Below, in pieces: positions 1 to 5,660 of a DNA stretch of 7,116 nt. A model generated the notes under the pieces. That model was not told the DNA's origin. It saw only the letters and a program-made list of their open reading frames with translations, and did not search any database. The translations under genes were made by a program, and so were the position numbers. Where the stretch lies: positions 1 to 7,116 of the forward strand of contig JAGXHH010000237.1 in assembly GCA_024636355.1 (NCBI GenBank), given 5' to 3'. The number at the start of each line of letters is the position of its first letter. Position 1 is the stretch's first letter. Origin of the DNA: Desulfobacteraceae bacterium. Lineage in GTDB: Bacteria > Desulfobacterota > Desulfobacteria > Desulfobacterales > Desulfosalsimonadaceae.

Positions 1-596
1 CAACCAAATCGGAATACCGGCAGCGGATCGACCACCTGCTCGAAATGGTGGGACTGCACCCCGGCATGGCAAACCGGTATCCGCACGAATTTTCCGGCGG
101 GCAGCGGCAACGGATCGGCATTGCACGGGCGATTTCCGTAAATCCCCGGTTTATCGTCTGCGATGAGCCGGTATCCGCGCTCGATGTCTCCATCCAGGCC
201 CAGATTGTCAACCTGCTCGAACGGCTGCAACGGGAACTCGGCCTGACCTGCCTGTTTATCGCCCATGACCTGGCAGTGGTAAGACATATCAGCGACCGGA
301 TTGCCGTGATGTATCTCGGGAGTATCGTGGAAATGGCGAACCGGGCCGACCTCTACGACCGTCCGGCCCACCCGTATACCCGGGCGCTGCTGTCGGCCGT
401 TCCGATCCCGGACCCGGAGGCGGAAGCCAAAAGAGAACATGTGGCGCTTGCCGGAGAAGTGCCGAGCCTGCTCGATCCGCCACGGGGATGCAAATTTCAT
501 CCCCGGTGCCCCCGGGCGTATGCGGCCTGTCGGGAAGCGGCGCCGGCATTGATGCAGAAGGGAAATGGGCACTGGGTGGCGTGTCATGCAATATAG
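1..596 (+). CDS. Oligopeptide/dipeptide ABC transporter ATP-binding protein (OppF/DppF type), 5'-truncated
   Basis: Nucleotide-binding subunit that hydrolyses ATP on the cytoplasmic face of a peptide/nickel-family importer. The frame is open from base 3, giving 197 visible residues. About the first 130 residues of a usual 320-330, including the Walker A motif, lie upstream. Visible in order: ABC signature FSGGQRQRIGIARA (visible residues 30-43), Walker B with catalytic Glu and D-loop (FIVCDEPVSALD, 50-61), and the H-loop histidine (FIAHDL, His88). Then comes the C-terminal oligopeptide-transporter domain (HPYTRALLSAVP) with its conserved cysteine pattern GCKFHPRCP...AACREAAP...HWVACH. In related proteins these cysteines are reported to bind an Fe-S cluster. 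OppF and DppF types are hard to separate without the upstream genes, and the substrate is unknown. The protein ends just after the last conserved Cys, and its TAG stop lies inside a truncated copy of the local palindromic repeat. The SBP gene follows 183 nt downstream on the same strand. Confidence 0.95.
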   Translation, partial: TKSEYRQRIDHLLEMVGLHPGMANRYPHEFSGGQRQRIGIARAISVNPRFIVCDEPVSALDVSIQAQIVNLLERLQRELGLTCLFIAHDLAVVRHISDRIAVMYLGSIVEMANRADLYDRPAHPYTRALLSAVPIPDPEAEAKREHVALAGEVPSLLDPPRGCKFHPRCPRAYAACREAAPALMQKGNGHWVACHAI

Positions 597-610
597 GGGC
601 GTTCGTGAAC
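595..610 (+). repeat. Truncated copy of the GGGCGATTC palindromic repeat
   Basis: The sequence AGGGGCGTTCGTGAAC resembles the left arm and centre of the full repeat (AGGGGCGATTCGTGAAT). It lacks one base and the right arm, and ends directly against the next full copy. The core GTTC-GT-GAAC is still self-complementary. Its first bases complete the TAG stop of the ABC ATPase gene. It is read as a deletion derivative of the family; chance similarity is possible for so short a stretch. Confidence 0.5.
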
Positions 611-683
611 AGGGCGATTCGTGAATCGCCCCTACGAATGACCAAAGATGCAAACGATGTAGGGGCGATTCACGAATCGCCCT
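611..683. repeat. REP-like palindromic repeat doublet in head-to-head orientation
   Basis: Two full copies of the 20-bp imperfect palindrome GGGCGATTCGTGAATCGCCC sit at 612-631 and, inverted, at 663-682. Each copy is a 9-bp stem with a 2-nt centre. Including flanks, 611-635 and 659-683 form a perfect 25-bp inverted repeat around a 23-nt spacer, so the doublet can fold either as two small hairpins or as one large one. The first copy carries the 12-nt tail CTACGAATGACC, which recurs intact at the copy at 2832. This arrangement resembles bacterial interspersed mosaic (REP/BIME) elements. It occupies the gap between the ATPase and SBP genes, where it could attenuate read-through or stabilise upstream mRNA; that role is inference. 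Confidence 0.9.
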
Positions 684-779
684 TCCGGAATGGGGCAGAA
701 TGTCGAAACTTCAACCCCTGTTCTTCCCAAAGGGCCCCTGAAAAAATACCAAAAAACTTTATCCAAAAACGGAGGTCGC

Positions 780-2600
780 ATGAAACGAAAAGCCGCCGCA
801 AACAGAATCCCGGTATTCCGGGGATTGCTGTTTTTTTTGCTACTTCTGTGCCTTCCATTCCCCGCTGTTGCGGAAACCGATACAAACATCAACCCGGACG
901 GATGGCAGGTCTGGGGAGAAGACTACTGGCCGACCGCACCGGTCCGGGGCGGCACAGCGCGGGCGGCTTCCCCCGTGTACATCGGCCTGATGAACCCCAA
1001 TCATTTTCCGGTGCTCGACTGGTTTTCCATGAGCTTCATGTATGAGAAACTGATCAACTCGGATGCCAACCAGCGGCCGACAGTCCCGTGGCTGGCCCAA
1101 TCCTGGGAATACCTGGATGATGTCACGGTCCTGATGAAACTGCGGGAAGGGGTGCGCTTCCATGATGGAACAGAATTTAATGCGGAAAGCCTGAAATACC
1201 AGATGGAATGGGTATTAGACGCAAAGAACCGGGCATGGACCCGGACCTGGCTCGAGCCGTTGAAATCCGTCGAAATCGTAGATGAATATACGGTCAAGTG
1301 GCATTTTAAAAGGCCATGGGGCGCTTTTTTGGGGACCATCGCGAGTGTTCCGGGCTTCATGATCTCTAAAAAAGCCCTCGAGGCTGACAGCGCCATCGAG
1401 GAAGCCAAACACCTGGAACGGTTGATGGTCACCGCTGAACGAAAGCTCAAGGAAGCCGGCAAAGAAAAGGCCTCATCTGCTGATGCCGCACAGGAGAAAC
1501 TCCGGCAGGCCGAAGAATACCTGGCGGAACTCCAGGCCAGGCAAAAAGAAGTCAGCAAACTGGCCGAGGGCGCACGACCTCTTGACAGCCATCCGGTTGG
1601 CACCGGTCAGTATACGCTCGAAGCGGCCAGCCACGGCAATTACATCAAATTGAAACGAAATCCGAACTGGTGGTTCGGAAAAAGCATCGGCATGCCGGAT
1701 ATGCCCTATTTTGACGGCCTCAAAGTGACCGTCATCCCCGATCCATCGGTTCGCCTGGCCAACCTGAAGGCCGGAGCGCTCGATTTCATTGTCCTCAACC
1801 CCCGCCAGTACCGGATGGTCAAGAGCGATGCCAAAATCGATGTCAACGTCTATCCCTTCAATATGCTGTTTTACCTGACGCTCAACCACGCCAAAGGCCC
1901 GTGCAAAGACATTCGCGTCCGAAAAGCAATTTCTCATGCCATCGACCGCAAGGCGCTTGTCGTCGGGACCCAGTTCGGCCAGGCGCGGACCGCAAGCTGC
2001 CTGTACCCGGACGATCACTGGGCCCATAACCCCGACCTGGAACCGGTTGAATACAACCCCGAACTGTCAAGAAAGCTGCTGGCTGAAGCCGGCTACCCGG
2101 ATGGATTGACGATAGAAGGCTTTTCGCTCAACATCCCGGAAACCCAGACGTTTTCAAAAGCGATCATGGGCATGCTCGATGATGTGGGCATTACATGGAA
2201 ACCGTCATTCCTGGGGATCACCGGGATGGCGGAACCCTTCCGAAAACTCGATTTCGATATTATCGGCAGCATCTACCCGCTGGTCCAGGAACCGGACCAT
2301 ATCGCATCCCTGCTCTACCAGCCGGACAGTTTTTTCAACAACGGGCGAAGCCGGAATGAAAAGGCGATCGAATTGATCAATGCGGGCCGCGTAGAGGTCG
2401 ATCCTGAAAAAAGAAAACAGATCTATTTCGACCTGGAAAAAGTTCTATATGACAACTACGAGGATGTCTGGCTGTTTTATCCCAACGCCATACTGGCAAC
2501 TAACAAGAACTTCCAGGGGTTTAATGTCGAACTGTTCAAAAAATACGGCGAAGCCTATTTCTTCTCCCATCCCATGTGGTTCAAGGACGGCCATCCCTGA
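780..2600 (+). CDS. Family 5 extracellular solute-binding protein of a peptide-type ABC transporter, with coiled-coil insertion
   Basis: Secreted receptor that would deliver its ligand (peptide or another small solute; not predictable) to the Opp-type importer whose ATPase is encoded just upstream. The ATG at 780 is chosen because GGAGG lies at 771-775 and because it opens a clear signal peptide: MKRK, a hydrophobic stretch at residues 12-24, then AVA|E at about residue 31 (signal peptidase I type; Cys24 is not in a good lipobox). An upstream in-frame ATG at 690 would add 30 residues ahead of the signal and has no such support. The family 5 hallmark MKLREGVRFHDGTEFNAESLKY lies at 119-140, PVGTGQYTLE at 272-281 and RVRKAISHAIDRKALV at 379-394. 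At 606 aa it exceeds the usual 500-550. The excess is a Lys/Glu/Ala-rich, heptad-like segment at about 200-266, placed between FMISKKAL and HPVGTG. The TGA stop is also the first three bases of the 130-bp hairpin element. Confidence 0.93.
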   Translation: MKRKAAANRIPVFRGLLFFLLLLCLPFPAVAETDTNINPDGWQVWGEDYWPTAPVRGGTARAASPVYIGLMNPNHFPVLDWFSMSFMYEKLINSDANQRPTVPWLAQSWEYLDDVTVLMKLREGVRFHDGTEFNAESLKYQMEWVLDAKNRAWTRTWLEPLKSVEIVDEYTVKWHFKRPWGAFLGTIASVPGFMISKKALEADSAIEEAKHLERLMVTAERKLKEAGKEKASSADAAQEKLRQAEEYLAELQARQKEVSKLAEGARPLDSHPVGTGQYTLEAASHGNYIKLKRNPNWWFGKSIGMPDMPYFDGLKVTVIPDPSVRLANLKAGALDFIVLNPRQYRMVKSDAKIDVNVYPFNMLFYLTLNHAKGPCKDIRVRKAISHAIDRKALVVGTQFGQARTASCLYPDDHWAHNPDLEPVEYNPELSRKLLAEAGYPDGLTIEGFSLNIPETQTFSKAIMGMLDDVGITWKPSFLGITGMAEPFRKLDFDIIGSIYPLVQEPDHIASLLYQPDSFFNNGRSRNEKAIELINAGRVEVDPEKRKQIYFDLEKVLYDNYEDVWLFYPNAILATNKNFQGFNVELFKKYGEAYFFSHPMWFKDGHP

Positions 2601-2727
2601 TGGCACAAGTTAAACGTCCCATCTACTGCGTTGCCGTCTTTTTTCATCCGCTCAACATACAGGGTGTATGCCCTCGCGCATGAAAAAACACGGCGCCTTG
2701 TATATGGAACGTTTAACTTAGCCATCA
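2598..2727. mobile_element. 130-bp MITE-like element that is one long imperfect palindrome
   Basis: The termini are inverted repeats. Positions 2598-2622 match the complement of 2704-2727 at 22 of 25 positions with a one-base gap, beginning TGATGGC and ending GCCATCA. Inside, 2633-2651 matches the complement of 2676-2694 at 17 of 19. The centre, CATACA-GGG-TGTATG (2656-2670), is a perfect 6-bp stem with a 3-nt loop. The three nested arms share one centre near 2662, so the whole element folds as a single hairpin. There is no transposase and no visible target duplication. Mismatches on the two arms are scattered, many of them wobble-compatible, which suggests an old or RNA-constrained structure. 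It starts at the SBP stop codon and lies between convergent genes, where it could end transcription from both sides. Confidence 0.8.
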
Positions 2728-2765
2728 GTTCTTCGATGAAACCTGGTGCTATCGTGAAAGCGGGC

Positions 2766-2863
2766 GTCGGGATGTGAATCCCGACCATATCGGGTTGGAA
2801 ACCCGACCGGGCGGGGATAATCCCCGCCCGGGGGCGATTCGTGAATCGCCCCTACGAATGACC
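2766..2863. repeat. Array of four different tandem short palindromes
   Basis: Four abutting hairpins: 2766-2785 (GTCGGGA / TCCCGAC, 6-nt loop), 2791-2805 (CGGGTT / AACCCG, 3-nt loop), 2807-2831 (CCGGGCGGGGA / TCCCCGCCCGG, 3-nt loop, the strongest) and 2832-2851 (GGGCGATTC / GAATCGCCC). The last is followed by CTACGAATGACC to 2863. That copy plus its tail (2832-2863) is identical over 32 bases to 612-643. The array lies between the convergent SBP and Fe-S genes. The strong GC hairpins could serve as transcription barriers, but no T-tract follows, so classic intrinsic termination is not evident. Confidence 0.85.
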
Positions 2864-2879
2864 CTCGCACCTCTTTCGA

Positions 2880-4076
2880 TTACCGGGAATCGCCCTTGAT
2901 CCGGATTTCCGACTTCTTCAGTAACGGAAGGAAGACTTCCCGGGTATTGGGCATCATTTCAATATTGTTCTGTTTGCACTGGTAGGCGCACTGGCCGCAG
3001 CCGATGCATTTATCCGGGTTTATGAACGCCTTTTTGTCGATTACCGAAGCCGCGGTGGTCGGGCAGTAGCGCTGGCACGAACTGCACCCTTTGCAGGTTT
3101 CGGGATCGATAACCCGGGCCATGTAATGGCTTTTGTATTTCAGCGGCATGGCCCCCATGTTATACGGTCTTAACATGCCGCAGCAGTCCCAGCAGCAGTT
3201 GCAGATGGCGACCACCGGCAGGTTGGTATCGTCTTTTTCATGAATGACCGTATGCATCGCCCCCTTGTCCCGCACCTTCTTCAAAATCTCGAACGCCTCG
3301 GTCCTGGAAATATGCCGCCCGTAACCATAGCTGGCCCATTGCCTGGCGACATCGCCGAAAATAATGCAGGATTCTTCGGCAACCTTGTGACGGCAACCCC
3401 GGTCGAGCACCTCGCCCATATGCCGGCAGACGCACGGAAACACGTGAATGCTGTCCTGCCGGCCGAACGCTTCGATCAGATCGTTGACCGTCGCTGTCGG
3501 ATAGACATATGAATCCGGGGCAGCGGCCGCCGTATGGATCGGTATGGTCCGCCTGGCGTCCGTTGCGCCGGCCGTATCCATCATGCCGACCGACTGGCTC
3601 GTCTTGAGGATCGGTTTCAGGATTGCATTCTGCACCCCCCGGAAAGGGGTAATATTGAACCGCTTGAAAAAGCTCATATATTCATTGAATTTACGTGAAA
3701 ATTCCGTCTCAAGGGGATTGCCGATCAGGTAATGCATCTGGACCTCAAACCATCCGACCGCGATGGCATTCAACTGGTAGTGCTCCCGGCCGTTGTCATC
3801 GGACTGCGCGTGAACGAACCCTTTTCGCTTCAGGGTATTGAAAAACGGTTCAAAAGCGGCATCGGACATGCAGCTCGTTTCCCGTGCCTGCGCATACGTC
3901 TGCGGCTCGGTTCCCATCTGCACGAGATAATCGAGCTCTTCGTCGGCCAGCACCAGATCCATCGCTTCGAGCAGGGGCGGCGCGATAATGAAGAATCGGT
4001 TGTTCTGCTTGCTCATCCGGCCGGCAAGGGTTTTAAGCTTTTTCTTTCTGGAGGGAGAAATGGGTGACTGTGTCAT
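2880..4076 (-). CDS. Multi-cluster 4Fe-4S ferredoxin-type protein with an N-terminal winged-helix-like domain
   Basis: 398 aa, cytoplasmic (no signal or TM segment). Residues about 45-112 have the pattern of a winged helix: ELDYLVQMG, a helix pair, a TLKRKGFV recognition-like helix and a wing ending in HYQL. A central cysteine region follows: CVCR (C215, C217), C228, C237, then CNCCWDCC (C292, C294, C295, C298, C299). The C-terminus is a 2[4Fe-4S] ferredoxin domain: C328-x2-C331-x2-C334-x3-C338-P and C357-x2-C360-x2-C363-x3-C367. The exact role is unknown to me; electron transfer or redox sensing is inferred. The ATG at 4076 is chosen because AAGAAGG lies 7 nt upstream (4084-4090). The frame stays open to a GTG at 4145, but the extra 23 codons start inside a palindromic repeat and include no conserved-looking sequence. 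The C-terminal codons (KGDSR) overlap an 11-bp match to half the repeat. The gene converges with the SBP gene and diverges from the cyclase gene. Confidence 0.82.
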   Translation of the reverse strand: MTQSPISPSRKKKLKTLAGRMSKQNNRFFIIAPPLLEAMDLVLADEELDYLVQMGTEPQTYAQARETSCMSDAAFEPFFNTLKRKGFVHAQSDDNGREHYQLNAIAVGWFEVQMHYLIGNPLETEFSRKFNEYMSFFKRFNITPFRGVQNAILKPILKTSQSVGMMDTAGATDARRTIPIHTAAAAPDSYVYPTATVNDLIEAFGRQDSIHVFPCVCRHMGEVLDRGCRHKVAEESCIIFGDVARQWASYGYGRHISRTEAFEILKKVRDKGAMHTVIHEKDDTNLPVVAICNCCWDCCGMLRPYNMGAMPLKYKSHYMARVIDPETCKGCSSCQRYCPTTAASVIDKKAFINPDKCIGCGQCAYQCKQNNIEMMPNTREVFLPLLKKSEIRIKGDSR

Positions 4077-4130
4077 TCGGGAACCTTCTTTTTTAATAGA
4101 TTTAAAAGTTGAGCCGTATGCGTCGGCTTC

Positions 4131-4154
4131 GTAGGGGCGATTCACGAATCGCCC
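4131..4154 (-). repeat. Single copy of the GGGCGATTC palindromic repeat
   Basis: The complement of GGGCGATTCGTGAATCGCCC lies at 4135-4154, preceded by GTAG as in the copy at 659. Read on the minus strand, it is followed by CTACGAA and then diverges from the usual tail. It lies about 55 nt upstream of the Fe-S gene start and supplies a spurious in-frame GTG (4145). It would be transcribed in the 5' leader if the Fe-S gene promoter is further upstream. Confidence 0.88.
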
Positions 4155-4441
4155 GCCCCTGCCCGACCTGAAAAGACCGGATCACAACCTTTCGATAATC
4201 CGGGCTGCCCGGGCGCCGGAATGAGCCTCCTGCTTTCCGCCATATTCTCACGAACAGTCTAATTTAATACTACTTTGAACGCTATGCCGAAATACCCCGG
4301 ATGTCAATTTTTATAAGAATTCAGCAGTTCGCCCCTGCGACTGACCAGCAACCTGCAGCCCTGTGATCCAATTCGTTTTCTGCGTCGTTTTACTTTTCGG
4401 AAGCGATATTTCACAACCGGATATTTTTACTTGCATCTAAC
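4155..4441. other. Divergent intergenic region, no gene seen
   Basis: This stretch lies between the Fe-S gene (minus) and the cyclase gene (plus). The whole gap is 4077-4504, 428 nt. I see no coding frame with plausible composition and no RNA gene. The left part is GC-rich (CCGGGC and CCCGGG runs near 4200-4215). The right part from about 4390 becomes strongly AT-rich, as expected of a promoter region for the cyclase. The only recognisable element inside is a decayed repeat at 4329-4346. Confidence 0.6.
4329..4346 (+). repeat. Decayed remnant of the palindromic repeat
   Basis: TCGCCCCTGCGACTGACC matches the right arm plus tail of the full repeat (TCGCCCCTACGAATGACC) at 16 of 18 positions. 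Upstream bases AATTC at about 4319 may represent the left half, but the palindrome is lost. It shows that the family has been present here long enough to degrade. Confidence 0.55.
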
Positions 4442-4459
4442 TATAATTAAGCTAAATTA
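4442..4459 (+). promoter_or_regulatory. Candidate -10 box overlapping an AT-rich palindrome upstream of the cyclase gene
   Basis: TATAAT at 4442-4447 is a perfect -10 consensus 57 nt ahead of the cyclase start, in the most AT-rich stretch of the window. No good -35 hexamer lies 15-19 bp upstream and there is no TGn extension, so an activator or a different sigma factor may be needed, or the site may be fortuitous. The overlapping TAATTAAGCTAAATTA (4444-4459) is a 14-of-16 palindrome that could be an operator. This is sequence inspection only. Confidence 0.3.
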
Positions 4460-4504
4460 ATGTGGTATTTGCAATTATCAAATTTTTAATTGAGGACGGG
4501 CAAC

Positions 4505-5620
4505 TTGATCAGACGAGAAATCGGCCAGGAGGATAAAGACAAGCAGGCCCTTCGCAAGCGCCGCCTCGGGATGGCATTTTTGACGTACATGGTCCCGTTG
4601 GCAGTTGTTGCGCTCTTCTGGTCTCAGGGCATGATTCCGCTGGAGCTTGTTTTTTATTACGCGCTTTACTCGATACTGATCCACCTCGGCTTTCTTCTTT
4701 TACTCCATACTAACTTTAATTTGAAATTCCGTGATCCCAGCCTGACCGCCCAGCAGATGGTGGGATCGATCATACCCGCTTTGTGGGTGATGTATTTTCT
4801 GGCAGACGGCCAGGCGCGCGCAATTTTTGTGGTGGTTATCGCTGCCCCTCTCATGTTCGGGATACTTGCCCTCAATACCCGGCAGTTCATCAAGGTGGCA
4901 TCCTGGTTCTTTTCCGGCTACATCCTCCTGATTCTGAGCCTCTGGTTGACCAGGCCGGAGGTGCTGACAGGCCCACTGGAATTGATCCAGGCCATCGCTT
5001 TCGTCCTTATTCTGGTTACATCCTCGATCATCGGCGGCTTTATTTCCGGCCTGCGGGAAAAACTCAAAAACCGCAACCAGGAGTTAAAGGTAGCCCTTGC
5101 CACGATAGAAGAAATTGCCAGTCTCGATGCCCTGACGGGGATTTACAACCGCCGTCGCCTCTTTGAAATTTTACACCAGGAAGTCAACCGCTACAAGCGC
5201 GCCCAGGGACCTTTCAGCGTCTGCATACTCGACATCGATCATTTCAAGCAGGTCAACGATCTGCACGGGCACCTGGCCGGTGATGAAATCCTGCGCCGGA
5301 TTGCCGGCAGCATCACCGGAAATCTAAGGAGCATCGACTGTTTTGGTCGGTTTGGCGGTGAAGAATTCCTGATGGTTCTGCCGCAGACCACCCTCGAAGG
5401 AGCCACGATAAAATCGGAAAGAGTCCGCCTGCAAGTGGAATCGTTGCGCTTTCCGGATATCTCCGAAGATTTCCGGGTTACGATATCCATAGGTGTTGCC
5501 GAGTACCGGGAGCCGGAGGATATCGATGAAACCATTGACAGGGCGGATAAGTGCCTGTATCTCGCTAAAGACCACGGGCGCAACCAGGTAGTAAATGAGA
5601 AGACAAAATCTCTCGCATAA
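4505..5620 (+). CDS. Membrane-bound diguanylate cyclase (six TM helices plus GGDEF domain)
   Basis: Makes the second messenger c-di-GMP from two GTP at the inner membrane. 371 aa from a TTG at 4505, chosen because GAGGA (4492-4496) lies 8 nt upstream. A TTG at 4490 is also in frame but has no Shine-Dalgarno, and the first ATG (4571) would remove the basic segment before TM1. Six hydrophobic segments lie at about 23-41, 45-67, 86-100, 105-123, 129-148 and 157-182. A short charged coiled-coil linker (183-205) leads to the GGDEF domain from about 206: DALTGIYNRR, DIDHFKQVND (metal and nucleotide residues D243 and D252), and the active-site GGEEF at 284-288. The inhibitory RxxD motif (R275-D278) sits five residues before it, so the protein looks catalytically competent and product-inhibited. 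No EAL or sensory PAS domain is present; the TM bundle is the likely input module, with unknown ligand. The lyase gene follows after 40 nt. Confidence 0.93.
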   Translation: MIRREIGQEDKDKQALRKRRLGMAFLTYMVPLAVVALFWSQGMIPLELVFYYALYSILIHLGFLLLLHTNFNLKFRDPSLTAQQMVGSIIPALWVMYFLADGQARAIFVVVIAAPLMFGILALNTRQFIKVASWFFSGYILLILSLWLTRPEVLTGPLELIQAIAFVLILVTSSIIGGFISGLREKLKNRNQELKVALATIEEIASLDALTGIYNRRRLFEILHQEVNRYKRAQGPFSVCILDIDHFKQVNDLHGHLAGDEILRRIAGSITGNLRSIDCFGRFGGEEFLMVLPQTTLEGATIKSERVRLQVESLRFPDISEDFRVTISIGVAEYREPEDIDETIDRADKCLYLAKDHGRNQVVNEKTKSLA

Positions 5621-5645
5621 CCGGCCGGGAAACGTATTGAATTCT

Positions 5646-5651
5646 GGAGGG
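5646..5651 (+). promoter_or_regulatory. Ribosome binding site of the lyase gene
   Basis: GGAGGG lies 9 nt before the ATG at 5661. It fixes the start and shows independent translation initiation after the cyclase stop at 5620. No terminator-like hairpin is seen in the 40-nt gap, so the two genes are probably on one transcript. Confidence 0.75.
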
Positions 5652-5660
5652 TCCTGAAAA

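Noticed and set aside
595..683. Possible CRISPR-like array from repeated GGGCGATTC units
   Set aside because: The units are inverted relative to each other, have irregular spacing and no set of uniform spacers; no cas gene is nearby. It fits a REP-type element.
690..779. 30-codon upstream extension of the solute-binding protein
   Set aside because: It would place polar residues ahead of a normal signal peptide; the Shine-Dalgarno at 771-775 supports the ATG at 780.
2598..2727. Insertion sequence with its own transposase
   Set aside because: At 130 bp it is too short, no transposase frame is present and no target-site duplication is visible; at most a non-autonomous element.
2555..2788. Minus-strand reading frame of 77 codons across the hairpin element
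   Set aside because: It runs through the palindrome and the antisense of the SBP 3' end, with no Shine-Dalgarno or recognisable domain. The self-complementary structure explains the sequence better.
4404..4440. Possible sigma-54 promoter (GG ... TTGCA) before the cyclase
   Set aside because: The GG and GC dinucleotides are 12 bp apart rather than the required 10, and the rest of the consensus is missing.
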